Of a stretch of DNA of 64,000 nucleotides, positions 34,014 through 48,039 are shown piece by piece. Under the pieces are notes generated by a model. It ran no database searches. It was given only the letters and a program-made list of their open reading frames with translations, and was not told where the DNA came from. A program made the translations under genes and the position numbers. How positions within the stretch are numbered: position 1 is the first letter of the stretch; each line of letters starts with the position of its first letter. The stretch is from Providencia stuartii (GTDB lineage: Bacteria > Pseudomonadota > Gammaproteobacteria > Enterobacterales > Enterobacteriaceae): NCBI GenBank assembly GCA_900455155.1, contig UGUC01000004.1, positions 1-64,000 of the forward strand. Reading direction: 5' to 3'.

Positions 34014-34395
34014 GAGGTAAGACCTGCTCTAAAACAAAATGACAACATGATGTTAGCATATCCGCCGATTATTTACCCGCTTTACTCATGTACTTTTAAT
34101 TAATGGCTTTATTTAATGTTTTTATTTTGAAGCGTATTCACAAAAAAGCTTTTTTATTGCTTAGCGAGTTCTCTAACCAAATGACGGGAAATTAAGCACG
34201 GTTCTACGAATAAAAAGCCTTCACCTATTGAAAAATGATTTAGTGAAATTCTGAAAAGCGGTAATCTGTACACTTAATCGCTTTTTCCCTCAAACAGCCT
34301 AATAAATTTGAGGTATGCTAGAGAGGTGGTCACACCCAAGTTTTCATATTTTGGTATATTAATGGCTGTTTAATGACATAGAAATCAGGATCACC
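34014..34395. other. Divergent promoter region between sthA and fabR
   Basis: 382 bases without a gene. It must hold the sthA promoter (minus) and the fabR promoter (plus). A near-consensus pair was not evident to me; the segment just before fabR contains TGGTATATT (34354-34362), a possible extended -10 element. Confidence 0.4.
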
Positions 34396-35052
34396 GTGAG
34401 CAATCATATTGGCGTTAGAGCAAAACAGAAAGAAAAAACTCGTCGTTCGCTCATTGAAGCCGCATTTAGCCAATTAAGTGCAGAACGTAGTTTTACAAGC
34501 CTTAGCTTACGCGAAGTTGCGCGTGAGGCAGGTATTGCACCCACTTCATTTTATCGTCATTTCAAAGACGTTGATGAGTTAGGGCTGACTATGGTTGATG
34601 AAAGTGGTTTGATGTTACGCCAGCTTATGCGACAAGCAAGGCAGCGTATCGCGAAGGGCGGTAGTGTGATCCGAACGTCAATCTCAACTTTTATGGAATT
34701 TATCGGTAATAACCCCAATGCCTTTAGGTTATTATTGCGAGAGCGCTCTGGTACTTCTGCTGAGTTTCGTGCTGCAGTTGCACGGGAAATCCAACATTTT
34801 ATTGCTGAATTAGCAGATTACCTTGAACAAGAAAGCCATATGCCACGCTATTTTACAGAGCTACAAGCAGAGTCTATGGTGACCATCGTGTTTAGCGCGG
34901 GTGCAGAAGCGCTTGATATCGATGAAGAAAAAAGGCGGCATCTGGAAGAACGGCTTGTACTTCAGTTACGCATGATCGCAAAAGGTGCGTATTACTGGTA
35001 TCGCCGTGAACAAGAAAAACAAAATCAAACTGACCCCGATCTCACTAAATAA
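34396..35052 (+). CDS. fabR: TetR-family repressor of unsaturated fatty acid synthesis
   Basis: Represses fabA and fabB in response to the ratio of unsaturated to saturated acyl thioesters, so it sets membrane fluidity. The product of about 218 residues starts with GTG at 34396 behind AGGA. The N-terminal helix-turn-helix reads [26 protein letters not shown], and the ligand domain has the family-specific [17 protein letters not shown] and [11 protein letters not shown]. It is 14 bases from yijD and co-directional, as in E. coli. Confidence 0.96.
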   Translation: MSNHIGVRAKQKEKTRRSLIEAAFSQLSAERSFTSLSLREVAREAGIAPTSFYRHFKDVDELGLTMVDESGLMLRQLMRQARQRIAKGGSVIRTSISTFMEFIGNNPNAFRLLLRERSGTSAEFRAAVAREIQHFIAELADYLEQESHMPRYFTELQAESMVTIVFSAGAEALDIDEEKRRHLEERLVLQLRMIAKGAYYWYRREQEKQNQTDPDLTK

Positions 35053-35066
35053 TATAAGGAGAATCA

Positions 35067-35456
35067 ATGACGGAACACAATCGCAATGAGAAAAGCACGT
35101 TACTATTAGCATTAGTGATTGGCTTATCAACTCACGGAACTTTCTCTGCTCTGTTTAACTCCTTAGTAGAGTTTTCTATTTTCCCTGTTATTAGTTTAAT
35201 CGTCGCAATTTATTGTTTACATCAACGTTATTTGCATCATGCGATGCCTATCGGTCTACCTAAGTTTGTTGTAGGTAACTTTTTCTTAGGGCTATTTGCT
35301 TATGCAGCTATCTTACGAGTGCAACATCCAGACGTAGGTTCGAGTTTTATTCCTTCAATCATTATTGTCGCTCTCGCGTTGTGGATGTACACAAGTTGGA
35401 AGGCGCGTAAACAAGAACAAAAAGAGCTTGCAGAAGAAAACGAAGCTGAAGTTTAA
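35067..35456 (+). CDS. yijD: YijD family inner-membrane protein (DUF1422)
   Basis: A 129-residue membrane protein of unknown role. Four hydrophobic segments lie near residues 11-30, 32-48, 68-84 and 96-113, between a polar N-terminus and a charged C-terminal tail (KARKQEQKELAEENEAEV). AAGGAG precedes the start at 35067. It follows fabR closely and the pair is conserved across Enterobacterales, which suggests, without proof, a link to membrane lipid homeostasis. Confidence 0.92.
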   Translation: MTEHNRNEKSTLLLALVIGLSTHGTFSALFNSLVEFSIFPVISLIVAIYCLHQRYLHHAMPIGLPKFVVGNFFLGLFAYAAILRVQHPDVGSSFIPSIIIVALALWMYTSWKARKQEQKELAEENEAEV

Positions 35457-35483
35457 TCGCGTTTCCAAACCGCTCTAACCAAT

Positions 35484-35512
35484 AACGCCGCTATGCCAAC
35501 ATTGCGGCGTTT
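35484..35512 (+). terminator. Probable terminator of fabR-yijD
   Basis: AACGCCGC and GCGGCGTT form an eight-base stem with a 12-base loop, followed by TTTGTGTATTTT. It starts 28 bases after the yijD stop. Confidence 0.75.
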
Positions 35513-35621
35513 GTGTATTTTATGGGAGCAAAACACGAATAATTTCTTAACCAAATTTTCATCTTCCACTCGCAATAAAATAATCGTCAGTTAGCTACGG
35601 TGTATATTAAAAATAGCAAGG

Positions 35622-35660
35622 TTGCCACCTGACTTAATGAATAAAAACAACAGGTGGCAA
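35622..35660 (-). terminator. Inverted repeat at the 3' end of trmA
   Basis: TTGCCACCTG and CAGGTGGCAA are perfect ten-base arms with a 19-base loop, beginning eight bases after the trmA stop on the minus strand. The sequence following on that strand is T-rich, so it probably terminates trmA transcription. Confidence 0.6.
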
Positions 35661-35667
35661 GTAAGAT

Positions 35668-36753
35668 TTAGCGGCGTGTCAGCAGCACACCACTTTCCAT
35701 ATGATGGGTATATGGGAATTGGTCAAATAGAGCGAGTTTTTTGATTTGATGGGTCGCATTCAGGACAGACAAATTATCGCATAGGGTTTCCGGATTACAG
35801 GAAATATAGAGAATATTGTCATATTCTTGCACAAGCTGAACGGTTTTATCATCTAACCCGCTTCTTGGTGGGTCAACAAATATGGTGTTGCATTGGTAAT
35901 CTGCTAGGTTAATGCCATCGAGTCTTTTAAATTCACGCACTCCTCGCATGGCTTGTGTAAAGTCTTCTGCTGACATGCGAATAATTTGTACATTATCGAT
36001 TTGGTTTGCCGCAATATTATATTGCGCGGCTGCTACCGATGGCTTGGCTATTTCAGTGGCTAAGACTCGTTCAAAGTTTTGTGCTAAAGCCAGTGAAAAG
36101 TTGCCATTTCCACAATAAAGCTCCAGTAGATCGCCAGTTGCCCCTTGAGTGGCATCAATCGCCCATTCCAACATTTTAATGTTTACTTGAGCGTTTGGCT
36201 GAGTAAAGCTATTTTCTACTTGGCGATAAATCATATTTTTGCCATTCACCGGCAAAATTTCATCAACATAATCGTTGTCTAACATGATTTTGGTTTTTGA
36301 AGCGCGGCCGATAAGCTGTAAATCAAAACCTTTATTGATTAACGTTGTTTTTAATTGTTTGGCTGCTTCAATCCACTCTTCAGTGAGTTTTTTATGGTAA
36401 AGCAAAGAGACAATTAATTTATTACTCAGCGTCGAGAGATAATCAATTTGGAAAAGTTTATGGCGTAAAAGCGCATTTTCTTTTATCAGTGGCAAAATTT
36501 CAGCCATGATATTGTTGATCAGTTGGCTTGCTACAGGAAATTGATCGATACGCACACGCTCTTTAGTCTCTTTATCAAACATGATGTGAAATAAGTCATC
36601 ACCATCATGCCATACTCGAAATTCTGCGCGCATACGATAATGAGATTCTGGTGAGGTAAATACCTCAGGTTCCATTGCCGTATAGGGGGCCATCATCGTT
36701 TTCAGACGTTCTACTTTTTCTGCAAGTTGCAGTTCATAGTGTTCAGTATTCAT
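35668..36753 (-). CDS. trmA: tRNA (uracil-5-)-methyltransferase
   Basis: Uses SAM to make 5-methyluridine at position 54 of tRNA. The start [18 protein letters not shown] at 36753 aligns with the known N-terminus; the frame extends 36 codons further up but those residues are not family-like. Motifs: SAM-binding [29 protein letters not shown], and the catalytic cysteine in [14 protein letters not shown]. At 361 residues the length is near the E. coli 366. It is divergent from the riboswitch-btuB unit, as in E. coli. Confidence 0.97.
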   Translation of the reverse strand: MNTEHYELQLAEKVERLKTMMAPYTAMEPEVFTSPESHYRMRAEFRVWHDGDDLFHIMFDKETKERVRIDQFPVASQLINNIMAEILPLIKENALLRHKLFQIDYLSTLSNKLIVSLLYHKKLTEEWIEAAKQLKTTLINKGFDLQLIGRASKTKIMLDNDYVDEILPVNGKNMIYRQVENSFTQPNAQVNIKMLEWAIDATQGATGDLLELYCGNGNFSLALAQNFERVLATEIAKPSVAAAQYNIAANQIDNVQIIRMSAEDFTQAMRGVREFKRLDGINLADYQCNTIFVDPPRSGLDDKTVQLVQEYDNILYISCNPETLCDNLSVLNATHQIKKLALFDQFPYTHHMESGVLLTRR

Positions 36754-36888
36754 TAGTGTGGCCCTATTCATAGAAAACAGTAAAAAAATAACATCAGGGG
36801 CGAAATTGTAGGGCAAGTGGGGCAGATGTCCAGTTTTTGATTCCACATCGCATAGACACATACCTTCAATCCATTTAGGATAATGCGA

Positions 36889-37057
36889 CTATGGTCGTAA
36901 AGAGTAAATAGGGAACTCGGTGTAAGTCCGAGACTGACGCGCAGCGGTGATGAAGGAAAAAAGAGATACAACACTGTTATTAATTAATGGGAAGTTGCCT
37001 CTATAGTTAACTTTTACCCAGATGGGTATGACTTCTCAGTCCGAAGACCTGCCATAG
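36889..37057 (+). promoter_or_regulatory. Cobalamin (B12) riboswitch upstream of btuB
   Basis: The outer P1 stem is CTATGG (36889-36894) with CCATAG (37052-37057). Inside are GGGAACTCGGTGTAAGTCCGA, shortened here as the GGGAA...GTCCGA arm, then the conserved ACTGACGCGCAGCGGT, GGGAAGT, and the B12-box-like AGTCCGAAGACCTGCC (37039-37054). It lies 85 bases before the btuB start. Adenosylcobalamin binding would block btuB expression when B12 is plentiful. Confidence 0.92.
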
Positions 37058-37142
37058 TTTAATCGCTTTGTTGGATATTAGCGCGGATCTGATATTCGGC
37101 CTCGCGGAATTTTAATCTCATTGATATTCCGGATTTATTATA

Positions 37143-39029
37143 ATGAATAAGAGTAAGTTACTACCGCTATCGGTTGCTGCTATGGCAGTGTTGTGTGGTA
37201 TTTCTTCTTTAGCAAGCGCAAACAATAAATCAGATGAAATGGTGGTGTCAGCGAATCGCTTTGAGCAGCCCATTTCATCAATACTGGCCCCTGTGACGGT
37301 CGTTACGCGTGAAGACATTGATCATTGGCAGTCTAATACTGTGATTGATGTATTAAGGCGGCTACCGGGTGTGGATATTGCGCAGTATGGTGGTATAGGA
37401 CAGCAGAGCTCCCTCTTTATTAGAGGCTCAGAGTCTCGCCATGTATTGGTATTAATTGATGGTGTTCGTTTAAACCAAGCGGGTATTTCTGGCTCATCAG
37501 ATATGAGCCAAATTCCTATCTCTTTAGTTCAGCGAATCGAATATATTCGTGGAGCAAGATCGGCTGTTTATGGCTCGGATGCAATTGGTGGTGTTGTTAA
37601 TATTATTACTCGCCGAGATAATGTAGGAACCACATTAAATGCGGGTATTGGTTCTTATGGTTATCAGAATTATAACGGCTCAACTCAACAGAAAATCGGT
37701 GAAAATACAACAGTAACCGCTGCCGCAGCTTATACCTATACAAAAGGATTTGATCTAGCACCTAAGGACGTTAGTCCACGTGACTACGATAAAGATGGTT
37801 TTCTTAATAAATCATTATGGCTAGGTGTGGAGCATCAGTTATCATCTGAAATATCAGCTTATGCGAGAGCATATGGATATGATAATAGAACTCGTTATGA
37901 TGCCTCTGAATACTCAGGTGTGCGGGTAGATACCCGTAAACTTTATAGCCGTACATATGAAACTGGGGTTAAATATCATCAAAACCAATACTCAACCTCA
38001 CTATCCGGAAGCTATAGTTACGTTAAAGATTACAATTTTGATCCAAGGCAAGGGCAGTATGCTAGCTCTTCTAATCTAGATGAATCAAAGCAGTATAATA
38101 TTCAGTGGGGTAACAATTATCGTTTAGATAAAGGTAATATTAGTGCGGGTATTGATTATCAGCGTCAAAGCATAGAGCCTAATGGCTATGCTTTAATAAC
38201 TAAAAAAGAAACCATGAATAACACGGGGCTCTATTTGACAGGGCAATACTCGTTTGTTGATTCTGTTATAGCTGAAGCCGCCGTTCGCACGGATCATCAT
38301 TCAGAATTTAATTGGCATACGTCATGGCAATCAGGGCTGAGCTGGGAATTTTATGATGGGTATAAACTGGTTGGATCATACGCAACAGCATATAAAGCAC
38401 CTAATCTAAGTCAACTGTACGCATATTCTTCATCAAATTGGGGAACAACAAAAGGTAATCCGAACTTAAAACCAGAAGAAAGTAAGCAGTGGGAAATTGG
38501 TGTTGAAGGAATAACGGGACCGCTATTCTGGCAAATTAATGCTTATCATAATGATATTGATAACCTGATTGAATATAAATATGGCGATTTTATCAGTACA
38601 TATGAAAATATTGGAAAAGCAGAAATTAAAGGTATCGAGTGGGTTGGTGAATTTAGCACTGGTTTTTTACATCATCAATTAACATACCAATATGTCGATC
38701 CCAGAAATAAAAAGACGAACAAAGTATTGGAGCGCCGAGCTAAGCAACAAGTGAAATACCAATTAGATTGGAATATTGCTGAGGTAGATATGGGGCTAAC
38801 TTATCACTATATAGGTTCGCGTTATGATAATGACTTTTCCCAATCACCATCAAAACGTCTAAAACAAGGGGGGGTTAGCCTTTGGGATCTCACGGCGGCA
38901 TATCCAATCACTTCACAGCTTACAATTCGTGGTAAAATAGCTAATATGTTCGATAAAGACTATGAGACCGCGTATGGTTATCGCACCGCTGGAAGAGAAT
39001 ATTTCCTTACAGGAAGCTACAACTTCTAA
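37143..39029 (+). CDS. btuB: TonB-dependent vitamin B12 outer-membrane transporter
   Basis: Brings cobalamin across the outer membrane using energy from TonB-ExbBD. The 628-residue product has a signal peptide to about residue 26 (GISSLASA), the TonB box DEMVVSANR, a plug domain ([64 protein letters not shown]), and a 22-strand barrel ending YFLTGSYNF with terminal Phe. The length is close to E. coli BtuB (614). The cobalamin riboswitch controls it, and its 3' end overlaps murI. Confidence 0.98.
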   Translation: MNKSKLLPLSVAAMAVLCGISSLASANNKSDEMVVSANRFEQPISSILAPVTVVTREDIDHWQSNTVIDVLRRLPGVDIAQYGGIGQQSSLFIRGSESRHVLVLIDGVRLNQAGISGSSDMSQIPISLVQRIEYIRGARSAVYGSDAIGGVVNIITRRDNVGTTLNAGIGSYGYQNYNGSTQQKIGENTTVTAAAAYTYTKGFDLAPKDVSPRDYDKDGFLNKSLWLGVEHQLSSEISAYARAYGYDNRTRYDASEYSGVRVDTRKLYSRTYETGVKYHQNQYSTSLSGSYSYVKDYNFDPRQGQYASSSNLDESKQYNIQWGNNYRLDKGNISAGIDYQRQSIEPNGYALITKKETMNNTGLYLTGQYSFVDSVIAEAAVRTDHHSEFNWHTSWQSGLSWEFYDGYKLVGSYATAYKAPNLSQLYAYSSSNWGTTKGNPNLKPEESKQWEIGVEGITGPLFWQINAYHNDIDNLIEYKYGDFISTYENIGKAEIKGIEWVGEFSTGFLHHQLTYQYVDPRNKKTNKVLERRAKQQVKYQLDWNIAEVDMGLTYHYIGSRYDNDFSQSPSKRLKQGGVSLWDLTAAYPITSQLTIRGKIANMFDKDYETAYGYRTAGREYFLTGSYNF

Positions 39030-39840
39030 TCACAACCTATCTATTCGCCCGACCATCCTTGTGTTTGATTCAGGGGTGGGGGGGCTATCTGTATATCGGG
39101 AAGTCAAAAAATTACTCCCTAACGCACATTATATATATGCATTCGATAATGAAGCCTTCCCCTATGGCGAAAAGAGTGAAGAATTTATTATCGATAGGGT
39201 GTATCAACTCGTTGATGCTATTGCGAAAAAACACCCTTTAACGATAGCAATTATTGCCTGTAATACAGCCAGTACCGTGAGCTTACCGAACCTTAGAGCC
39301 CATTTTCGTTTCCCAGTGGTTGGTGTCGTGCCAGCAATTAAACCTGCGACTAAATTAACGCGAAATGGTGTTGTTGGATTGCTTGCAACCAAAGGAACGG
39401 TGAATCGCGAATATACTAAAGAGCTAATTGAACGGTTTGCAACAGATTGCAAAGTGCTCTCGCTGGGTTCTGCCGACCTTGTTCAACTAGCGGAAAGAAA
39501 ATTACATGGCGAACAAATTCCGCTAGATGAAATTGCCAATGCAGTGAAGCCATGGTTAAGAATGCCTGAACCTCCTGATACGGTGATCTTGGGTTGTACG
39601 CATTTCCCTCTATTAATAGAAGAACTCGAACAAGTGCTACCAGATGGCACAAGATTTGTTGATTCAGGGGCGGCGATCGCGAGACGTGCGGTTTGGCTGA
39701 TTAATAATCAAGCAGAAGAAGTGATTGATAGTCAAGAAAAAGACTTTGCATATTGCCTTTTAATGAATGATACCGCTTTAGCATTACAACCTGTATTAGC
39801 CGCCGAAGGGTTCAATAGGCTACAAAAACTGGTGATTTAA
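38962..39840 (+). CDS. murI: Glutamate racemase
   Basis: Supplies D-glutamate for peptidoglycan. The motif [23 protein letters not shown] begins about residue 33; catalytic cysteines are in [11 protein letters not shown] and [13 protein letters not shown]. The frame is open from the ATG at 38962, inside the last 68 bases of btuB in another frame; a second ATG at 38974 is equally possible. The same btuB-murI overlap is known in E. coli, so translation is probably coupled. Product about 292 residues (E. coli 285). The rRNA operon promoter begins 52 bases after its stop. Confidence 0.96.
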   Translation: MRPRMVIAPLEENISLQEATTSNHNLSIRPTILVFDSGVGGLSVYREVKKLLPNAHYIYAFDNEAFPYGEKSEEFIIDRVYQLVDAIAKKHPLTIAIIACNTASTVSLPNLRAHFRFPVVGVVPAIKPATKLTRNGVVGLLATKGTVNREYTKELIERFATDCKVLSLGSADLVQLAERKLHGEQIPLDEIANAVKPWLRMPEPPDTVILGCTHFPLLIEELEQVLPDGTRFVDSGAAIARRAVWLINNQAEEVIDSQEKDFAYCLLMNDTALALQPVLAAEGFNRLQKLVI

Positions 39841-39891
39841 GCTAAATTTGATGGTAATCTGAGCAAACGAAAAAAAAACGTAAAAAAGGGG

Positions 39892-39919
39892 TTGCCAGAA
39901 TTTTCTGACTCCCTATAAT
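39892..39919 (+). promoter_or_regulatory. rRNA promoter P1
   Basis: TTGCCA (39892-39897) and TATAAT (39914-39919) lie 16 bases apart, with the GC-rich discriminator GCGCCTCC. The sub-optimal spacing and discriminator are hallmarks of growth-rate-regulated rrn P1 promoters. The A/T-rich sequence just upstream (39865-39890) suits an UP element. Confidence 0.88.
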
Positions 39920-40023
39920 GCGCCTCCACTGACCGACGATGAGCCGACATTGAATGTGATGGCAAGCCCAACAGGGTAACGAAGGCAGGCGAGAGATTCT
40001 GAAAAGAATAAGCGAAAAAAAGC

Positions 40024-40051
40024 TTGACTCTCGATGAGGAAAGCGTAATAT
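40024..40051 (+). promoter_or_regulatory. rRNA promoter P2
   Basis: TTGACT (40024-40029) and TAATAT (40046-40051) with a 16-base spacer, about 132 bases downstream of P1 and 200 bases before the 16S gene, the usual tandem arrangement. Confidence 0.8.
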
Positions 40052-40105
40052 ACGCCACCTCGCGACAACGACCTAACTGGTTAATATCGAAAGATAAAGT
40101 CGCAA

Positions 40106-40114
40106 CGCTCTTTA
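40106..40114 (+). promoter_or_regulatory. boxA antitermination element in the rRNA leader
   Basis: CGCTCTTTA followed by ACAAT matches the leader boxA that recruits NusB and S10. A second copy, TGCTCTTTA (42084-42092), lies in the 16S-23S spacer. Confidence 0.8.
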
Positions 40115-40258
40115 ACAATTTATCAGACAATCTGTGTGGGCACTCACAGGACACTATCAAAAAAATATTTGATTTTAAAGTCTTGAAGAGTGACTAACAC
40201 GTTAATTCATATATGAAAGAATGTAGTCAGTTTAATTCTTTGAGCATCAAACGCTTTT

Positions 40259-41797
<1,539 letters not shown>

Positions 41798-41932
41798 CCG
41801 TTGAAGTGTTTTGTGAAGTGTTCACACAGATTGTCTGATGAAAAGTAGAGCAATAGGCTATACGTGGGAGACTTATTCAAAAGAATAGGGCTTACATGAA
41901 ATGGGCCACAACGGTGTTGTGCAATATTTTAT

Positions 41933-42008
41933 GTCCCCTTCGTCTAGAGGCCTAGGACACCGCCCTTTCACGGCGGTAACAGGGGTTCGAATCCCCTAGG
42001 GGACGCCA
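41933..42008 (+). tRNA. gltT: tRNA-Glu (anticodon TTC)
   Basis: 76 bases including encoded CCA, with acceptor arms GTCCCCT/AGGGGAC and anticodon loop CTTTCAC. It sits in the 16S-23S spacer, as in E. coli rrnB, C, E and G. There is no tRNA-Ile/Ala pair in this spacer. Confidence 0.97.
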
Positions 42009-42083
42009 ATTGCGCCGATATCGAGTGAAAGACGATGTCCTCAATAATGATTAAGCTAATTCAGTGAGTTAGCTTAACAATTA

Positions 42084-42354
42084 TGCTCTTTAACAATCTG
42101 GAACAAGCTGAAAATTGAAACAACGCACATTGTTTATCGCTTAAACAATGTGAGAGTCTCTCAAAATTTCAAACCTGAAATTTTCGGTCATTCAAACGAG
42201 TGGCATGAGCGAGCAGGGCGAAATTCAAGGCGGACAGCGCACAGCAAACGCAGCGTACAGGAGTACGTGTGCATTGCGAGCACTGCCCAACGCAGAAGTT
42301 CACCACGCACAGCCATGACAGTCAGGTGATCGTTGAAACAATTTCGGGTTGTGA
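42084..42354 (+). other. 16S-23S spacer distal part with boxA and an imperfect palindrome
   Basis: TGCTCTTTA (42084-42092) is the spacer boxA. CACATTGTTT/AAACAATGTG (about 42126-42152) and AAAATTTC/GAAATTTT (about 42158-42185) can form stems. A GC-richer block at 42190-42330 centres on an imperfect palindrome, GCAGCGTAC-AGGA-GTACGTGTGC (42250-42272), which looks unlike the AT-rich flanks and could be a short mobile repeat. Confidence 0.5.
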
Positions 42355-45261
<2,907 letters not shown>

Positions 45262-45399
45262 GACAACACCGAAGGTGTTTTAGAGAGACGAAGAGACGAA
45301 TTGTTGAAGCGCACGAGATAGAGTGGTGCGAAAAAATCAGCTTGTTCAAGATTGCAGTTCTGGTTTGCGGTGTAGACGCGAACGGGAACGAACCGAATT

Positions 45400-45519
45400 T
45401 GTCTGGCGGCAATAGCGCGGTGGTCCCACCTGACCCCATGCCGAACTCAGCAGTGAAACGCCGTAGCGCCGATGGTAGTGTGGGGTCTCCCCATGTGAGA
45501 GTAGGGAACTGCCAGACAT
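45400..45519 (+). rRNA. rrf: 5S ribosomal RNA (first copy)
   Basis: 120 bases, from TGTCTGGCGGCAATAGCGCGG to GAACTGCCAGACAT, with the conserved CCCCATGCCGAACTCAG. End stems are complementary (TGTCTGGC with GCCAGACA). It follows the 23S gene by 138 bases. Confidence 0.96.
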
Positions 45520-45562
45520 CAAATTTAAAGGTTGTGTCAGTACTGACTGACCGCACCATATT

Positions 45563-45638
45563 GCTGATATGGCTCAGTTGGTAGAGCACACCCTTGGTAA
45601 GGGTGAGGTCCCCAGTTCGAATCTGGGTATCAGCACCA
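45563..45638 (+). tRNA. thrV: tRNA-Thr (anticodon GGT)
   Basis: 76 bases with CCA; anticodon loop CTTGGTA and acceptor stem GCTGATA/TATCAGC. It lies between two 5S genes, the order of the distal end of E. coli rrnD (rrfD-thrV-rrfF). It differs from the other tRNA-Thr(GGT) at 49763 in the T-arm stem. Confidence 0.96.
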
Positions 45639-45665
45639 TGAATTTATCAGTATTAAAAAAGAATT

Positions 45666-45785
45666 TACCTAGCGGCAATAGCGCGGTGGTCCCACCTGAC
45701 CCCATGCCGAACTCAGTAGTGAAACGCCGTAGCGCCGATGGTAGTGTGGGGCTTCCCCATGTGAGAGTAGGGAACTGCTAGGTTT
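45666..45785 (+). rRNA. rrf: 5S ribosomal RNA (second copy)
   Basis: Nearly identical to the first copy, differing in the terminal stem (TACCTAGC/GCTAGGTT) and at few internal sites (for example CAGTAG for CAGCAG, and GGCTTCC for GGTCTCC). The changed stem remains paired, which argues for a functional gene. Confidence 0.94.
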
Positions 45786-45794
45786 TAAACATAG

Positions 45795-45821
45795 AAAAGC
45801 CACCTTAGGGTGGCTTTTTGC
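45795..45821 (+). terminator. rRNA operon terminator
   Basis: AAAAGCCACC and GGTGGCTTTTT form a strong hairpin with a short loop, ten bases after the second 5S gene. The gap 45822-45992 holds the murB promoter region; no gene was seen. Confidence 0.9.
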
Positions 45822-45992
45822 TATTTAGCCCCATTCAAATTCTTCTGTATCTTCTTTTTTCTTGTTCCTGACACATTGCCATTTCAACCTAATACTCCTA
45901 ATGTCATGAGAGGCATCTCATTATTTAATGATTCTCGCGGGTCAGCCTGATAGACTTAGCTCATCTTTATTGGTTATCTATTGAAGGCTGCA

Positions 45993-47027
45993 ATGAACCC
46001 ATCCCTTGAATTAAAACCGTTTAATACTCTCGGTATTGAAGCACAAGCAAAGTCAGTTTGTATTGCTGGATCAGCAGAAGAGATTTATCAGCAATGGCTT
46101 AATGCGCAAAAACAGCAGTTACCTGTTTTGATCCTTGGAGGGGGAAGTAATGTGTTATTTATTGAAGACTTTGATGGTGCGGTAATTCTCAATCGTATTA
46201 GAGGCATTACTATCACAGAGACCCCAGAATATTGGCATGTGTATTCTGCGGCAGGTGAGAACTGGCATCAATTTATTGAATATTTAATGGGTAAAGGTAT
46301 CTATGGTGCTGAAAATTTAGCCTTGATACCTGGCTGTGTAGGCTCTGCACCAATTCAAAACATAGGCGCTTATGGTGTTGAGCTGAAGGATTTATGTGAG
46401 TATGTTGATACTCTGAACCTCCAAACTGGTAAGACAGAAAGGATAGAGGCTGAAGCCTGCCATTTTGGCTACCGTGATAGTATCTTTAAGCATGACTATC
46501 AGCATTCTCATGTGATTATTGGGGTTGGTTTGAAGTTTGCTAAACAATGGTCACCTAAACTCACCTATGGGGATTTAGCACTCTTAGATGCCGAAACAGT
46601 GACTCCACAGCAAGTGTTTGATGCCGTATGCCAGACGCGGAAAGCAAAATTACCTGATCCCGCCGTGACGGGCAATGTGGGAAGCTTCTTTAAAAATCCA
46701 ATTATTACAGCAGATAAAGCGCATCAAATAAAACAACGTTTTCCAACTTGCCCACAGTATACCCAAGAAGATGGCTCAATAAAGGTTGCTGCGGGCTGGT
46801 TGATAGACCAATGTGGGTTGAAAGGCTATGAATTAGGTGGCGCTGCTGTACATACACGGCAGGCTTTAGTCCTCATTAATAAATGCCATGCGACAGGGCG
46901 TGATATTGTTGACTTAGCTAAATATGTCAGCCAAACCGTGCATAAGCATTTTGGTATCATGCTTGAGCCAGAAGTGAGGTTTATTGGTAAACATGGCGAA
47001 ATTAACCCTATGGACTGCATTTTATGA
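45993..47027 (+). CDS. murB: UDP-N-acetylmuramate dehydrogenase
   Basis: FAD enzyme that reduces UDP-GlcNAc-enolpyruvate to UDP-MurNAc in wall synthesis. ATG at 45993 follows GAAGG at five bases; an in-frame TTG lies four codons upstream. About 344 residues. Motifs: LKPFNTLGI at the start, VLILGGGSNVLF, the flavin region ENLALIPGCVGSAPIQNIGAYGVE, FGYRDSIFK, GNVGSFFKNP with the catalytic serine, and EPEVRFIG. Its stop overlaps the birA start by four bases (ATGA), so the two are translationally coupled as in E. coli. Confidence 0.97.
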   Translation: MNPSLELKPFNTLGIEAQAKSVCIAGSAEEIYQQWLNAQKQQLPVLILGGGSNVLFIEDFDGAVILNRIRGITITETPEYWHVYSAAGENWHQFIEYLMGKGIYGAENLALIPGCVGSAPIQNIGAYGVELKDLCEYVDTLNLQTGKTERIEAEACHFGYRDSIFKHDYQHSHVIIGVGLKFAKQWSPKLTYGDLALLDAETVTPQQVFDAVCQTRKAKLPDPAVTGNVGSFFKNPIITADKAHQIKQRFPTCPQYTQEDGSIKVAAGWLIDQCGLKGYELGGAAVHTRQALVLINKCHATGRDIVDLAKYVSQTVHKHFGIMLEPEVRFIGKHGEINPMDCIL

Positions 47028-48002
47028 AAGAAACCAGTACACCGCTACAATTGATAGAGATCTTATCTGATGCTCAAATCCACTCAGGCCAACAGCTAGG
47101 CGATACATTAGGGATGACACGAGCAGGGATTAATAAACATATTAAAACACTGCGTTCATGGGGCATTGAAGTGCAAACTATCGCAGGTAAAGGCTATAAA
47201 TTGCCCCATACGCTTAATTTGCTCAATGGTGAGTTAATTAAGCAATATATTCAGGGCAGTGATGTGATTGTGGAGCCTGTCATTGATTCAACAAATCAGT
47301 ATATGCTTGAAAGAATTTCGAGCTTAAAATCAGGCGATACATGTCTGGCGGAGTACCAAAGTGCGGGGAGAGGTCGACGCGGGCGGCAATGGATTTCACC
47401 ATTTGGTTGTAATCTATATCTATCGATGTACTGGAAGCTTGATCAAGGGCCGGCAGCTGCAGTCGGACTAAGTTTAGTTGTGGGGATCATAATTGCTGAA
47501 ACCTTAAATAAACTAAGCAGGGGTAAAGTAAAAGTAAAATGGCCTAATGATCTTTATCTTAATGATAAAAAACTAGCAGGTATACTTGTGGAATTAACAG
47601 GAAAAACAGGTGATGCCGCACATATCATTATTGGCATTGGAATTAATATTGGTATGGAAAAAAAAGAATGTAGATAAAGAGGGTACAATTAATCAGGAGT
47701 GGGCCTCATTAATTGATGAAGTAGAAAATATAGAAAGAAATAAATTGTCTGCTGATATTATTAATGCACTGAAAAAAGCATTAGTTTTATTTGAGAAGGA
47801 AGGATTAGTTCCCTTTTTGGAGCGTTGGTTTGAATTAGATAACTTCTTGGGAAGGAAGGTTAAGTTGTTGATTGGTGATAAAATTATCACCGGTGTGGAA
47901 AAAGGAATAAATCAACAAGGTGCTCTTTTATTACAACAGGATAATGGTGAAATTATTCCTTATATCGGTGGGGAAATATCACTAAGATCTAACGAAAAAT
48001 AA
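47024..48002 (+). CDS. birA: Bifunctional biotin ligase / biotin operon repressor (one frameshift)
   Basis: Biotinylates AccB and, as biotinyl-AMP complex, represses bio genes. The N-terminal winged helix (SGQQLGDTLGMTRAGINKHIKTLRSWG), the biotin-binding GRGRRGRQW and the KWPNDLYLNDKKLAGIL motif are in the first frame. The frame breaks in the eight-A run 47658-47665; with seven As it continues KKNVDKEGTINQEWASL through the C-terminal SH3-like domain to 48002. Restored length is about 325 residues (E. coli 321). BirA is essential, so the break is probably a consensus error. Confidence 0.93.
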
Positions 48003-48009
48003 TAAAATG

Positions 48010-48030
48010 ATGCCGGTAAGTTATACCGGC
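48010..48030. terminator. Bidirectional hairpin between birA and coaA
   Basis: TGCCGGTA and TACCGGCA form a perfect eight-base stem with a five-base loop between two convergent stop codons. T-rich sequence follows on the plus strand (TGTTTATTTTC). Confidence 0.7.
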
Positions 48031-48039
48031 ATATAGTGT

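Noticed and set aside
45569..45781. Frame across tRNA-Thr and the second 5S gene
   Set aside because: It covers two RNA genes and has no coding features.
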